Assembly (NCBI RefSeq): GCF_030158645.1
Contig: NZ_JAOASO010000043.1
Coordinates: 1-64,000, forward strand
Source of the DNA: Hydrogenophaga sp.
GTDB taxonomy: Bacteria; Pseudomonadota; Gammaproteobacteria; Burkholderiales; Burkholderiaceae_C
Direction of reading: 5' to 3'
DNA: 64,000 bases
Position numbers and translations under genes: made by a program
The notes under the pieces: model-generated
Database searches by the model: none
Seen by the model: the letters and a program-made list of their open reading frames with translations, nothing else
What the model was told of the DNA's origin: nothing
In this document: piece by piece, positions 38,257 through 49,373 of the stretch
Position numbering within the stretch: position 1 is the first letter of the stretch
How the letters are laid out: every line of letters starts with the position of its first letter

Positions 38257-40934
38257 GGTGCGGTGTCGCTTTCGGGTGGGTGTTGCATTGCCTGCAATCG
38301 GTACAGCGCGTCGAGGGCCTGCTTCGGGGTCAGGGCGTCGGGATTGATCTGGGCCAGCGCCCGTTCGACCGCCGACGGTTCGGCAGCGGCCACGGGCGCG
38401 GGCGGCGCAAACAGGTCGATCTGCGCCTGCCCCGATTTTTGCTGCGATTCGAGCGCTTCGAGCGCGGCGCGCGCCTGGCGCACCAGCGAGGTCGGCATGC
38501 CGGCCAGCCGCGCCACCTGCACGCCGTAGCTGCGGCTCGCCGGGCCGGGCTGGATGTCGTGCAGGAACACGATGTCGTCGCCGGCTTTGCAGTGGCCGCT
38601 GGTGTGTGTTTCGACGGCAGATACATGCACGTTGATCGCGCGCTCGTGCTTCGCCGGGAACGCCGTCAGTTCGAAGTAGTGCGTCGCGAACAGCGTGAAC
38701 GCGTTGTTGCGCTCGTGCAGATGGCTGGCAATGGCGCCGGCCAGCGCCAGGCCGTCGAAGGTGCTGGTGCCGCGGCCGATCTCGTCCATCAGCACCAGGC
38801 TGTGGGGCGTGGCGGCGTGCAATATCTGCGCGGCCTCGGTCATCTCCAGCATGAAGGTGGACTGCGCATTGGCCAGATCGTCGGCCGCGCCGATGCGGGT
38901 GTGGATGGCGTCGATCGGCCCCAGCCGGCAAGCGGCTGCGGGCACGAAGCTGCCCATGCTGGCCAGCAGCACGATCACCGCCACCTGGCGCATGTAGGTG
39001 CTCTTGCCGCCCATGTTGGGGCCGGTGATCACCTGCATGCGCTGCTTGGGGCCGAGCACCGTGTCGTTGGCGATGAAGCTGCCGCCGCTGGTTTCGTTCA
39101 GCCGCGCCTCCACCACCGGGTGGCGCCCGCCGCGGATGTCGATGCAGGGCTCGGGCACGAACTGCGGCGCGTTCCAGTTCAGCGTGAGCGAACGCTCGGA
39201 CAGCGCGCACAGCGCGTCGAGCGCGGCCATGGCGCGCGCCAGCTGCGTGAGCGGCGCAACAAAGGCCTGCAGCTGGTCCAGCAACTGCTCGTAAAGCCAC
39301 TTCTCGCGGGCCAGCGCCCGGTCCTGTGCGGAGAGCGCCTTGTCCTCGAACGCCTTGAGTTCGGGCGTGATGAAACGCTCCGCGTTCTTCAGCGTCTGGC
39401 GGCGGCGGTAGTCGTCGGGCACCTTCGAGGCCTGGCCCTGCGTGACCTCGATGTAGAAGCCGTGCACCTTGTTGAACTGCACGCGCAGGTTGGCAATGCC
39501 GGTGCGCGCGCGCTCGCGCTGCTCCAGCTCGATCAGGAAACCGTCGCAGTTGTTCTGGATGGCGCGCAGCTCGTCGAGGTCGGGGTCAAAGCCGTCGGCG
39601 ATCACGCCACCGTCGCGCACCAGCGCGGCGGGTTCTGCCAGCAGCGCCGAGCGCAGCAGCCCGGCACAGCCCTCGGGCGGGGTGAGGTGTGTGGCGATGC
39701 CGTCCAGCAGGCCACCAGCCTCCTGCGAGCCGAGTTGCCGCGCCAGTTGCTGCGCTCGCTCCAGCGTCTGCCCCAGACCCACCAGCTCGCGCGGTTTCAC
39801 CTGCCGCAGGGCCGTTCGTGCGGTGATGCGCTCCACGTCGCTCGCGCCCTTGAGCGCGGCGCGCAGGCCCTGCCACAGGCCACCGCGCAGGGTGGTGATG
39901 GCGGCCAGCCGGGCGCGTGCTGGCGCACGGTCGCGCCGGGGCTCCAGCAGCCAGCTGCGCAGCGCGCGGCTGCCCATGCCGGTGCAGCACACATCGAGCA
40001 GCGAGAGCAGCGTGGGGCTGGTCTCGCCGCGCAGGGTCTGGGTCAGTTCGAGGTTGCGCCGGGTGTTGAGCGGCAGGTCGATCAGCTCGCCGCTGCGGGC
40101 CACCTGCAGGCTCTTCACATGGGTGAGTGCACGGCCCTGCGTGTGCTCGGCGTAGTTGAGCAGGGCCGACGCCGCGGCGTGCGCATCCGTCAGGTCTTGC
40201 GCGTCCCACGCGGCGAGGCTGGCGGCCTGCAGTTGCTCCAGCAGCTTGCGCTGGCCCAGGCCGGCGTCGAACGCCCAGGCCGGGCGCAGCACTGCCACCA
40301 GGCGTTGCCCGTTGGTGGGGTTGGCCAGCGCCAGCACGGTTTTCTCGAACGCGGTGGATGAGTCCGCGCTGTAGAGCAATTCGCCGGGATTGACGCGCGC
40401 CACCCAGTCGGCGAGTTCGTCGCTCGCGCACTGTGCTAGGAACACGATGCCCTGCGTGACCGACATCCACGCCAGACCACAGCCGGTGCGCGCGCCGGGG
40501 TGCACGGCCATGAGCACCGCCTCGGTCTTGTCGGAGAGCAGTTCGCTGTCGGTCAGCGTGCCGGGCGTGACCACCCGCACCACCTTGCGCTCCACCGGGC
40601 CTTTGGACGTGGCCACGTCGCCCACCTGTTCGCAGATGGCGACCGACTCGCCCAGCTTGATGAGACGCGCCAGGTACGTGTCGACCGAATGGAAGGGCAC
40701 GCCGGCCATCACCACCGGCTGCCCACCCGACTGGCCGCGCTGGGTCAGCGTGATGTCGAGCAGGCGCGCGGCCTTCTCGGCGTCGGCAAAGAACAGCTCG
40801 TAAAAGTCGCCCATGCGGTAGAAAAGCAGCGTGTTCGGGTACCCGGCTTTGAGGCCGAAGTACTGCTGCATCATCGGCGTGTGCGCAGACAGCTCGCCTG
40901 CGGGGGAGTGGGGGGCGGCGGTGTCCTTGTTCAT
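38253..40934 (-). CDS. mutS: DNA mismatch repair protein MutS
   Basis: [82 protein letters not shown]. Confidence 0.98.
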   Translation of the reverse strand: MNKDTAAPHSPAGELSAHTPMMQQYFGLKAGYPNTLLFYRMGDFYELFFADAEKAARLLDITLTQRGQSGGQPVVMAGVPFHSVDTYLARLIKLGESVAICEQVGDVATSKGPVERKVVRVVTPGTLTDSELLSDKTEAVLMAVHPGARTGCGLAWMSVTQGIVFLAQCASDELADWVARVNPGELLYSADSSTAFEKTVLALANPTNGQRLVAVLRPAWAFDAGLGQRKLLEQLQAASLAAWDAQDLTDAHAAASALLNYAEHTQGRALTHVKSLQVARSGELIDLPLNTRRNLELTQTLRGETSPTLLSLLDVCCTGMGSRALRSWLLEPRRDRAPARARLAAITTLRGGLWQGLRAALKGASDVERITARTALRQVKPRELVGLGQTLERAQQLARQLGSQEAGGLLDGIATHLTPPEGCAGLLRSALLAEPAALVRDGGVIADGFDPDLDELRAIQNNCDGFLIELEQRERARTGIANLRVQFNKVHGFYIEVTQGQASKVPDDYRRRQTLKNAERFITPELKAFEDKALSAQDRALAREKWLYEQLLDQLQAFVAPLTQLARAMAALDALCALSERSLTLNWNAPQFVPEPCIDIRGGRHPVVEARLNETSGGSFIANDTVLGPKQRMQVITGPNMGGKSTYMRQVAVIVLLASMGSFVPAAACRLGPIDAIHTRIGAADDLANAQSTFMLEMTEAAQILHAATPHSLVLMDEIGRGTSTFDGLALAGAIASHLHERNNAFTLFATHYFELTAFPAKHERAINVHVSAVETHTSGHCKAGDDIVFLHDIQPGPASRSYGVQVARLAGMPTSLVRQARAALEALESQQKSGQAQIDLFAPPAPVAAAEPSAVERALAQINPDALTPKQALDALYRLQAMQHPPESDTAP

Positions 40935-41141
40935 GGGTGGCTCAGAGCGAGGGCGTGGCTTGCACCGTCTGGTTCACCATGAACAGAGCGACGGACGGCC
41001 CGGATGCTCACGACGCGTGAGAAGGCGAGCGCAAAGGCGATGCGGGTGAGCGGGTGGGGCAGTTTCATGGGTTCTGTGGTGGGGCGGCGTGCCGGCGGGC
41101 CGTGCACCCGGCGGTCTCCTGGTCGGCTGGCCAGGTCTGCA

Positions 41142-42266
41142 TCATGTCAGGCGGTAGCGGTAGACACCGTCCGCACCCAATTCGCGCACGGCTTCGCCGC
41201 GCACCAGCAGGTGGTTGAGGTGGGCCACACCTTCGCCGGTGGCCATGCCCAGCAGTTCGCCGGTGTTGTCGATGGCGCGCGCGAACAGGGCACCGAACAC
41301 ATCGACTGTGCGTTTGGGCGATTCGGCCAGGCTGCGGCGCAGGCGCTGCAGGCCGCGCTCGTGACCGTGTGCCAGGCGATCCAGTCTGGCATGCAAGCCC
41401 CGGAAGGGCTCACCGTGGGCGGGCAAGACCAGCAGCTCGTCGCTCAGCGTGCTGCGAAGGCGCTCAATGCTCTCGATCCAGTCGCCCAGCGGGTCGGCGT
41501 CGGGTTCGGTCGGGAACACGCTCACGTTGGAGGAAATGCGTGGGAGCACCTGGTCGCCCGAGACCAGCACGCCCAGGTCGTCGCTGAGCAGGCAGGCGTG
41601 TTCGGGCGAATGGCCGCGCCCGACGACCACGCGCCAGCCGTGCGCGCCAATGCGCACCGTCTCCCCGTCGGTGAGGCGGCGAAAGCTGTCGGGCAGGGCG
41701 TGCATGTGCTTGCCGTAACCGCCGAAGCGGGTGCGGTAGATGTCCAGGGCTTCCTCGTTCCAGCCCATCTGCCGGTAGAACTGGATGGCTTCTTCGGGCG
41801 CTTCACGGCCGGTGTCTCCCACGAGGGTGCGGCAGGTCAGGTACTCGAGCCGCGTCATCCACAGCCGGCACTGGAACTTGCGCGTGAGCCAGCCCGCCAT
41901 GCCCACGTGGTCGGGGTGCATGTGGGTGCAGAAGATGCGCGTGATGCGCGCACCCTGCGCCGTGGCGGCCAGCGGCCCCTCGGGTGAGATCAACCGGCGC
42001 CAGGCGGCCAGCGCCTCGGGTGTCTTGGTGCCGGTGTCGATCACGGCCCAGCCTGGGCCGTGCGCGTCTTCGTCGGCCACCGCCCAGAGGTTGATGTGGT
42101 TCAGCGCGAACGGCAGCGGCATGCGCAGCCACAGCACGCCGGGCGCGACCTCGCGCACCTCGCCAGGCGCTGGCGGCTCGCCACAGGGGTAGAGCAGCGC
42201 GTGGGGTGCGTCGGGCGTGGCGGCTGGGTCGTCGGGGCGGCCGTCCGGGGTGGGGGCATCAAGCAT
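41142..42266 (-). CDS. MBL fold metallo-hydrolase
   Basis: THMHPDHVGMAGWL metal-binding motif; GRGHSPEHACLL; SGDQVLPRISSNVSV. Confidence 0.92.
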   Translation of the reverse strand: MLDAPTPDGRPDDPAATPDAPHALLYPCGEPPAPGEVREVAPGVLWLRMPLPFALNHINLWAVADEDAHGPGWAVIDTGTKTPEALAAWRRLISPEGPLAATAQGARITRIFCTHMHPDHVGMAGWLTRKFQCRLWMTRLEYLTCRTLVGDTGREAPEEAIQFYRQMGWNEEALDIYRTRFGGYGKHMHALPDSFRRLTDGETVRIGAHGWRVVVGRGHSPEHACLLSDDLGVLVSGDQVLPRISSNVSVFPTEPDADPLGDWIESIERLRSTLSDELLVLPAHGEPFRGLHARLDRLAHGHERGLQRLRRSLAESPKRTVDVFGALFARAIDNTGELLGMATGEGVAHLNHLLVRGEAVRELGADGVYRYRLT

Positions 42267-42303
42267 GGGGCGATTGTTCCAGATGCCCGCACCCACCCGG
42301 GAT

Positions 42304-43113
42304 TCAGGCGGCGGCTTCCATTTGCAGGCGCAGTGCAGCCAGCTCGTTGCGCAGCGCATCGTTTTGTGCCTGAAGCTCCTGCACCTGGCGGCGCAGGGCG
42401 GCGAGTTCGCCTTCTGGTGCCCGCGCTTCATCGCCTGCATCCACGGCCTTGCGGCGCGATTCGCGCACGCGTTTGGCGGCCAGTTTGAGCTCGTCTTTGC
42501 CGGCCAGCGCCGCGGCCTTCTGTTCGTCCGCCGGCAGGTCGGCCACCGCCGCCGCCGCGTTGAGCGAGAGCGCGCCGGCTTTGAGCGCTTGCACCAGCTC
42601 GGGTGCGGCCTGTTTCTGGATCTTTTCGATCTGCACCACCTGGCTGCTGCTCAGCCGCGCCGCCCGGGCGATGTCTTCACGGCTGCGCAGCGGCCTGGGC
42701 GAGACAGGGTTGTCCGACGTCGATGCAGGCGGTGCTGCGTCGGGCGCCACGTCACCGGGTGCCGGCGCAGACGCGAGGAAGCGCGAACGCCGATCGGCCA
42801 GGATGTCACGCTTGCGCAGGGCCAGCACACCGCGCTGGAAATCCGACACGCTGCGCCGCCCCAGGTGCTGGTCGATCATCCACAGGTGCACGTCCTGCTC
42901 CGACTGGAAGTTGGGGTTTTGCACCGTCTGGAACGCGATGCCGTGCTGTTGGCAGATGCCGTACCGGTTGTGCCCGTCCACCAGCACATCGCCCCACAGC
43001 ACCAGGGCGTCCCGGCAGCCCTCGGCCAGCAAGCTGCGCTCCAGCGCCGCGTGTTCGTCCGGGGTCAGGGGGTCGATGTAGGCTTTGAAATCGGGGTTGA
43101 CCTTGAGGTGCAT
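42304..43113 (-). CDS. ParB N-terminal domain-like protein
   Basis: MHLKVNPDFKAYIDPLTPDEHAALERSLLAEGCRDALVLWGDVLVDGHNRYGICQQHGI; ARAARLSSSQVVQIEKI HTH; coiled-coil C-terminus. Confidence 0.8.
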   Translation of the reverse strand: MHLKVNPDFKAYIDPLTPDEHAALERSLLAEGCRDALVLWGDVLVDGHNRYGICQQHGIAFQTVQNPNFQSEQDVHLWMIDQHLGRRSVSDFQRGVLALRKRDILADRRSRFLASAPAPGDVAPDAAPPASTSDNPVSPRPLRSREDIARAARLSSSQVVQIEKIQKQAAPELVQALKAGALSLNAAAAVADLPADEQKAAALAGKDELKLAAKRVRESRRKAVDAGDEARAPEGELAALRRQVQELQAQNDALRNELAALRLQMEAAA

Positions 43114-43276
43114 GGGAACGGTGTGCGGTGAGAAAGGGCGCGAATTGTAGATGCCGTTCGCCCGCGCAGTGTGCGGTTTGACGCTGTGCAGGGCACGCCG
43201 GCCCGCGTACATTTGCGGGTGACGCCCAGTCGTGGGACGGACATCTCGCCCAGCGCACCCCAACCACAGAGCACGC

Positions 43277-46200
43277 ATGCCTGAAGCTGCCTCAGAACCT
43301 GCCCCCGACGAGCGGGTCTCCCAGCCGCCGTTCCCGGCACCGGCGGGTACCTTTCCTCTTCCCTTCGACGCCATCTTCATGGCCGCGCCGTTGCCGGCCT
43401 CGGTGTCCAGCTGGCACGACGGTCGCCTGCTGTGCGTCAACGACGCGTGGCTGGCGATCACCGGCCTGTCGCGGGAAGCGGCCATCGGCCGCACCACGGT
43501 GGAGCTGGGTCACTGGCGCGACCCGGCCGAGCGCGATCGGTTTCTGCACCACCTGCCCTGCCCGGACAACGTGCAGGTGTTGCACCTGCATGGCGGTCAT
43601 GCACACCGGGTGCGCATGCACGCCGCGCCGCTGGAGACCGGAGCCGGCAAGTTGCTGCTGGTCTATTTCACCGAGGTCACCCGGGAGCTGGAAGCCCAGG
43701 CCGCGCTGGTGAGGTCCAACGAGGCGCTGAAGCTGGCCAACGTGGCACTGCAGCAGCGGGTTGAACTGCACGCCGTGATCGAGAAGATGGCCCGGGTGGG
43801 CCATTGGACCAACGCCGAGAACGACGACGAGGTGATCTGGTCGTCGGGTCTGTACGAGATCGCCGGGCTTGAACCCGAGGATCGCATCCGCCGCACGGCG
43901 GGGCGCGCGGGCATCCACCCGGACGACAAGCCCGCCTGGCTTGCTGCCCGAACCGCCTTTGATGGACGGGAAGTGGAGTTCCGCTGGTTGCGGCCCGATG
44001 GCGAGCTGCGCTGGTTGCGCACCCGCATCGGCCAGACCACCGTGGCGGGCAACGCGCAAACCGATTTTGGCGTGGTGCAGGACATCACGGCCGAACGGGC
44101 AGCCACCCAGCGACTGGGAGAACAGCTCAAGCTGCTGCAGGCCATCGCCGCCCGCGTGCCGGGGATGATGTACCAGGCGCGGCTGGGCGCGGACGGCCGG
44201 AGCACGATTTCCTATGTCAATGATGTCGCGCGCGACATGCTTGAGATCGAACCACACGATCTGCAGCGAGATGCCAGCATCCTGTTCGAGCGGGTTCATC
44301 CCGGCGACCGGGCCGATGTGATCGCCTCGCTGCAGCGCTCAGCGCGCGAACTGGCGCTCTGGCGACAGACCTACCGGGTGGTGTTGCCCAAGGGGGGCGA
44401 GCGCTGGTACAGCGTGGAGGCGGTGCCCCAGGGCGAGCCCGATGGGTCCGTCGTCTGGCACGGCTTCACCTCCGACGTCACCCAGGCGCGGCTGGCCGCT
44501 CAGCGGGTGGAGCGCCAGCAGCGCATGCTGGAGGCGGTGCGCCGTGCGCAGGCGGTGTTCATCGAAACCGAGGAAAAACGCGCCGCGTTTGAAGGCCTGC
44601 TGGACGCGTTTCTTCAACTCACCCACAGTGGCTACGGGTTCGTGGGCGAGGTGCTGTACGACGTCAACGACCACCCCTACCTGAAGACGCACGCGATCAC
44701 CAACATCTCGTGGGACGAGGCATCGCGGCGCATGTACACGGACCAGCTCGATGCCGGCATGACCTTCAGCAACCTCAAGACGCTGTTTGGTCGGGCCATG
44801 ACCAGCGGCAAACCCGTGATCGCCAACGATCCCCGCCAGGATTCGCGCTCGGGCGGCATGCCCGCAGGGCATCCGGGCATGGACGCGTTCCTGGGCATTC
44901 CCCTGTTGGTGGGGGATCGGCTCGTGGCCATGGTCGGCTTGGCCAACCAGCCCGACGGCTACAGCGAGGCCGACATCGAGTTCCTGCAGCCGCTGCTGGG
45001 CGCCGTTCGCCAGCTGGTGCTGGCCTGGCGCAGCTTTCAGGAGCGCAAGCGCACGCGCAGCCAGCTCGAGGCCACCAGTGCCCTGCTCACCGAGAAGAGC
45101 GCCGCCCTGCAGGTCACGCTGGACAGCATCAGTCAGGGACTGACCATGGTGGATGCACAGGGTCGCATCCGTTTCTTCAACAAGCGAACGCTGGAGCTGC
45201 TGGACCTGCCCGACGAATTGCTGGCACGGCGACCCACCCTCGAAGAGGTGGTCAAGTACCAGCGCGAGCGCGGTGATTTTGGTCCGCACCTGCAACTGCT
45301 GGACCCGCTGGCGCGGCGCTACCTCGACGAGCCCGATCCGCTGGAACTTCCCGACCACTACTGGCGCAAGACGCGGGACGGACGCACGCTGGAGGTCCGT
45401 TCCCGTCGCCTGTCCGACGGTGGGGTGGTGCGCACCTTCACCGACGTCAGTCCGTACATCGCGACCCAGGAAGCGCTGCGCGAAGAGCGCCAGCGCCTGG
45501 CCCGGGTGCTGGACGCCACCCGGCCCGGGATCTGGGAGGCCAACCTCGACGAACGGACGCTGATCGTCAACGAGCGCTGGGCCGAAATGCTGGGGCACAC
45601 CCTGGCCGAACTGGAGCCCGTGACCTTCGACACCTGGCAATCGCGGGTGCACCCCGATGACCTGGTGCGGGCCGACGCCGTGCGCGACCAGCACCTCAGG
45701 GGCGAGCTGCTTTTCTACGAATGCGATCTGCGCCTGAAGCACAAGGACGGTCATTGGGTCTGGATCAACACGCGGGGCCGCTTGCACCCGAAAGACCGCG
45801 ACGATCAGGCCCTCTGCATGTCGGGCACGCACCTGGACATCAGCGAGCGTGTGGCCGCGCAGGAGCAGATCCGTGCGCTCAATGCCAGCCTGGAGCAGCG
45901 GGTGCGGGCGCGCACCGCTGAACTGGAGCGTTCCATGCGCGACATGGAAGCCATTTCGTATTCGATCGCACACGACCTGCGGGCGCCGTTGCGGTCGGTC
46001 AACGGCTTTGCGCAGGTGATCAACGAAGAAGAGGGCGATCGGCTCAGCGAGAACGGGCGCCAGATGTTCGAGCGCATCGCGCGCTCGTCGCGCAACATGG
46101 GTCAGATGATCACCGACATGCTGGAGCTGCTGCGCGTGGTGCAGGTCGAGCTCGTTGCGCGTCCCGTGCCCATGAGGTCGCTGGCGAGCGCGGTCGCTGA

Positions 46201-46594
46201 AGCGCTGGCACCGCAGGTGCCCAGCGCCCGCATCGAGGTGGGTGAGCTGCCCGATGCGCTGGGTGATGCCACGCTCCTGCGCCAGGTGCTGAGCAACCTC
46301 CTGGACAACGCCTTGAAGTATTCAAGGCATCAGGGCGAGCCGGTGGTGGTCGTGGGTTTTGACGACGACGCAGCTGCTTATTTCGTGCGCGACAACGGCA
46401 TGGGTTTCGACATGGCACGGGCGAACAAACTGTTCGGCCTGTTCCAGCGGCTGCATGCCGGCACCGATGTGCCCGGCATGGGCGTGGGCCTGGCCATCGT
46501 GGCGCGCATCATCGAGCGCCACGGCGGCACCATCTGGGCCGAGTCGGCGCCGGGGCAGGGCGCCTGTTTCTGGTTCCGCGTGCCGCGCGCCTGA
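43277..46594 (+). CDS. Large multi-PAS/GAF sensor histidine kinase
   Basis: Several PAS domains, GAF-like segment (AFLGIPLLVGDRLVAMVGLANQPDGYSEADIEFLQPLL), YSIAHDLRAPLRSVNGFAQVI H-box, NLLDNALKYS N-box. Confidence 0.9.
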   Translation: MPEAASEPAPDERVSQPPFPAPAGTFPLPFDAIFMAAPLPASVSSWHDGRLLCVNDAWLAITGLSREAAIGRTTVELGHWRDPAERDRFLHHLPCPDNVQVLHLHGGHAHRVRMHAAPLETGAGKLLLVYFTEVTRELEAQAALVRSNEALKLANVALQQRVELHAVIEKMARVGHWTNAENDDEVIWSSGLYEIAGLEPEDRIRRTAGRAGIHPDDKPAWLAARTAFDGREVEFRWLRPDGELRWLRTRIGQTTVAGNAQTDFGVVQDITAERAATQRLGEQLKLLQAIAARVPGMMYQARLGADGRSTISYVNDVARDMLEIEPHDLQRDASILFERVHPGDRADVIASLQRSARELALWRQTYRVVLPKGGERWYSVEAVPQGEPDGSVVWHGFTSDVTQARLAAQRVERQQRMLEAVRRAQAVFIETEEKRAAFEGLLDAFLQLTHSGYGFVGEVLYDVNDHPYLKTHAITNISWDEASRRMYTDQLDAGMTFSNLKTLFGRAMTSGKPVIANDPRQDSRSGGMPAGHPGMDAFLGIPLLVGDRLVAMVGLANQPDGYSEADIEFLQPLLGAVRQLVLAWRSFQERKRTRSQLEATSALLTEKSAALQVTLDSISQGLTMVDAQGRIRFFNKRTLELLDLPDELLARRPTLEEVVKYQRERGDFGPHLQLLDPLARRYLDEPDPLELPDHYWRKTRDGRTLEVRSRRLSDGGVVRTFTDVSPYIATQEALREERQRLARVLDATRPGIWEANLDERTLIVNERWAEMLGHTLAELEPVTFDTWQSRVHPDDLVRADAVRDQHLRGELLFYECDLRLKHKDGHWVWINTRGRLHPKDRDDQALCMSGTHLDISERVAAQEQIRALNASLEQRVRARTAELERSMRDMEAISYSIAHDLRAPLRSVNGFAQVINEEEGDRLSENGRQMFERIARSSRNMGQMITDMLELLRVVQVELVARPVPMRSLASAVAEALAPQVPSARIEVGELPDALGDATLLRQVLSNLLDNALKYSRHQGEPVVVVGFDDDAAAYFVRDNGMGFDMARANKLFGLFQRLHAGTDVPGMGVGLAIVARIIERHGGTIWAESAPGQGACFWFRVPRA

Positions 46595-46597
46595 GCG

Positions 46598-47527
46598 TCA
46601 GAAGGGCGCGTCGCCCTGGCTGGGCGCATCCGCTGCCGGTGCCTCGGCCGCAGGCGCTTCGGCAGCCGGTGCGCCGGTGTTGCGGGCTTGCCGCACCGCC
46701 GCCTTGTCGCCCGCGCTGGCGAACTTGCTGTATTTGCCGGTCACACCGACCAGCTGGCCGTAGATCTTCGGGTTGGCGGCCATGCATTCCTTTTGCTCCA
46801 GGAAGTCGGCTTCGCCGGTGAAGTTGCCGATCAGGCCACCAGCCTCGGTGACCAGCAGTGCGCCCGCGGCCACGTCCCAGGGCGAGAGACCCATCTCGAA
46901 AAAGCCGTCGGTGAAGCCCGCCGCCACGTAGGCCAGGTCGAGTGCGGCCGAGCCGGGGCGGCGCACGCCGGCCACGCGGGGCATCACGTCGCCGAGCATC
47001 TGCAGGTAGGTCTGGAAGGCGTCGCCCGGGCGGAACGGAAAGCCGGTGGACATGAGGCAGTCGCGCAGCGTGGTGCGCTTGGCCACGCGGATGCGGCGGT
47101 CGTTCAGGTACGCGCCGCGTCCGCGCGTGGCGCAGAAGAGGTCGTTGCGGGTGGGGTCGTAAATCACGGCCTGTTCGAGCTTGTTGCCCACCATGAGCGC
47201 GATGCTCACGCAGTAGACCGGGAAGCCGTGAATGAAGTTGGTGGTGCCGTCCAGCGGGTCGATGATCCAGACGTGGTCTGCGCCGCCGTGCCGTCCTTCG
47301 CGTTTGCCCGACTCCTCGGCCCAGATCGCGTGGTCGGGGTAGGCGGTGAGCAGCGTGTCGATGATTGCGGCCTCGGCGGCCTGATCAACTTCGGTCACGA
47401 AATCGTTGGTCTGCTTGACCGAAACGCGGACCGATTCCACATCCAGTGCGGCGCGGTTGATGATGGTGCCGGCAAGGCGTGCGGCCTTGATGGCCACGTT
47501 GAGCATGGGGTGGAGCGTGGACGACAT
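46598..47527 (-). CDS. suhB: Inositol monophosphatase family protein
   Basis: [53 protein letters not shown]. Confidence 0.93.
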   Translation of the reverse strand: MSSTLHPMLNVAIKAARLAGTIINRAALDVESVRVSVKQTNDFVTEVDQAAEAAIIDTLLTAYPDHAIWAEESGKREGRHGGADHVWIIDPLDGTTNFIHGFPVYCVSIALMVGNKLEQAVIYDPTRNDLFCATRGRGAYLNDRRIRVAKRTTLRDCLMSTGFPFRPGDAFQTYLQMLGDVMPRVAGVRRPGSAALDLAYVAAGFTDGFFEMGLSPWDVAAGALLVTEAGGLIGNFTGEADFLEQKECMAANPKIYGQLVGVTGKYSKFASAGDKAAVRQARNTGAPAAEAPAAEAPAADAPSQGDAPF

Positions 47528-47650
47528 GAATTGTGAACCTCGGCGCGACACGGGACGTGGCGCGCAGCAGTGGAAGAGCAGACAGAAACGCCCCGGTGAT
47601 GCGGGGCGGCGACAATGTGCGAGATTTTACCGCCACCTCCACACCCCAGC

Positions 47651-48385
47651 ATGCGCACCCGTTTTGTATTGATCCAGACCAGTCACGCCGGTAACGTCGG
47701 CGGCGTGGCCCGCGCCCTGAAAGTGATGGGTTTTGACGACCTGGTGCTGGTGCAGCCGCGCTGGGCCAACGTGCTCAGGCGCGAAGAAACCATCCAGCGC
47801 GCCAGCGGCGCCAACGACGTGCTGGCCAGGACGCGCGTCGTCGACACGCTGGACGAAGCACTCGACGGCGTGACCCACCTGTGCGCCACCGCCATGACGC
47901 CGCGCGACTTCGGCCCGCCCACGCTGGCGCCGCGCGAACACTTCGAGACTCTGCTGGCCACACCCGAGCCGCCCGAGGGCGTGGCTTTCCTGTTTGGCTC
48001 GGAGCGCTTCGGCATGCGCAACGAAGACGTGTACCGCTGCCACGCGGCGCTCAGCATCCCCACCGCGCCCGATTTCGGTTCGCTCAACCTCGCGGCGGCG
48101 GTGCAGCTGATCGCCTACGACTGGCGCCAGGCGCTCGGAGGTTTTGCGCCGCTACCACCCGCGCCGCCACGCCAGCAGGCCGACGCGCAGGCCATCGGCG
48201 GCATGCTGACGCACCTGGAGCAGGCGCTGGTGGCCGTGGACTTTCTGGACCCGGCGGCGCCCAAGAAGCTCATGCCGCGCCTGAACCAGCTTTTCAACCG
48301 CGCTGCTCCCAGCGAGGAAGAAATCCACATCTTGCGAGGTGTTGCCAAGGCGATGCTGCAGGTGGCCGACAAGGCCAGGCGCTAG
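47651..48385 (+). CDS. trmJ: tRNA (cytidine/uridine-2'-O-)-methyltransferase TrmJ-like
   Basis: RFVLIQTSHAGNVGGVARALKVMGFDDLVLV; FLFGSERFGMRNEDVYRCHAALSIPTAPDFGSLNLAAAVQLIAYD. Confidence 0.93.
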   Translation: MRTRFVLIQTSHAGNVGGVARALKVMGFDDLVLVQPRWANVLRREETIQRASGANDVLARTRVVDTLDEALDGVTHLCATAMTPRDFGPPTLAPREHFETLLATPEPPEGVAFLFGSERFGMRNEDVYRCHAALSIPTAPDFGSLNLAAAVQLIAYDWRQALGGFAPLPPAPPRQQADAQAIGGMLTHLEQALVAVDFLDPAAPKKLMPRLNQLFNRAAPSEEEIHILRGVAKAMLQVADKARR

Positions 48386-48394
48386 ACTGCCGCC

Positions 48395-49162
48395 ATGTTT
48401 GCCCGCCTCCGCTCCGACATCCAGTGTGTTCTAGACCGCGACCCCGCTGCGCGCAGCGTGTTTGAAGTCGTCACCTGCTACCCCGGCCTGCACGCGGTCT
48501 GGCTGCACCGCCCGGCCCACTGGTGCTGGAACCACGGCTTCAAGTGGATGGGCCGTTTCATCTCGCACGTCGCGCGGTTCGCCACCGGCATCGAGATCCA
48601 CCCCGGCGCCAAGGTGGGAGAGCGCGTGTTCTTCGACCACGCCATGGGCGTGGTGGTGGGTGAAACCGCCGAGATCGGTGATGGCTGCACCATCTACCAG
48701 GGCGTGACGCTGGGCGGCACCTCGCTCTACAAGGGCACCAAGCGCCACCCCACGCTGGGCAAGGACGTGGTGGTGAGCGCGGGCGCCAAGGTGCTGGGTG
48801 GTTTTCTGGTGGGCGACGGCGCCAAGATCGGCAGCAACGCGGTGGTGATCAAGCCGGTGCCGGCGGGCGCCACGGCGGTGGGCATCCCGGCCCGCATCAT
48901 CCCCAGCAAAACCGGCGAGAGCGCCGACGTGACCGACCCGAAGTTCCAGGCCTACGGCATCACCCAGGAAGACGATCCGCTCTCACAGGCCATGCGCGGA
49001 CTGATCGACACCACCGCGAGTCAGGAGCACCAGATCGCGCTGCTGTGGTGCGCGATCGAAAAGCTGTCTCAGTCGTCGCGTGATGGCGACTGCGTGCCCA
49101 AAGACGCGGCGCGCGAAGAGTGCTTTGAAGCCGACAAGCTCAACCAGCTGATCGGGAAATAG
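48395..49162 (+). CDS. cysE: Serine O-acetyltransferase
   Basis: Left-handed beta helix hexapeptides: [71 protein letters not shown]. Confidence 0.95.
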   Translation: MFARLRSDIQCVLDRDPAARSVFEVVTCYPGLHAVWLHRPAHWCWNHGFKWMGRFISHVARFATGIEIHPGAKVGERVFFDHAMGVVVGETAEIGDGCTIYQGVTLGGTSLYKGTKRHPTLGKDVVVSAGAKVLGGFLVGDGAKIGSNAVVIKPVPAGATAVGIPARIIPSKTGESADVTDPKFQAYGITQEDDPLSQAMRGLIDTTASQEHQIALLWCAIEKLSQSSRDGDCVPKDAAREECFEADKLNQLIGK

Positions 49163-49163
49163 A

Positions 49164-49373
49164 GAACACCCCCGCGCCGCGCCTGCGGCGCGTCACCCCC
49201 TCAAGGGGGCGGCATCTGCGGCCCGGCAAAGCCGGTTCCGCGATGCCCTTGGACAACTCCCCCTCCGGCGCGACGTGTCTGTGATCAAGGATGCCGTGGA
49301 ACTGGCTCTGCCAGGCCACAGGCATCGCCCCCTTGAGGGGGTGACGCGCCGCAGGCGCGGCGCGGGGGTGTTC
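49164..49373. repeat. Perfect 48-bp inverted repeat element with nested hairpins (REP/BIME-like)
   Basis: 49164-49211 gaacacccccgcgccgcgcctgcggcgcgtcaccccctcaagggggcg is the exact reverse complement of 49326-49373; each arm holds GCGCCGC-GCCT-GCGGCGC and CCCCC-TCAA-GGGGG hairpins. Confidence 0.9.

Noticed and set aside
38280-40361. 693-aa plus-strand ORF antisense to mutS
   Set aside because: Product is low-complexity (H/R/Q/A/G/V-rich), typical of antisense frames in high-GC DNA; MutS on the other strand is unambiguous.
40931-41068. 45-aa minus-strand ORF ([45 protein letters not shown]) ending at the mutS start
   Set aside because: ATGA overlap with mutS is suggestive but there is no recognisable domain and composition matches a random frame; no independent support.
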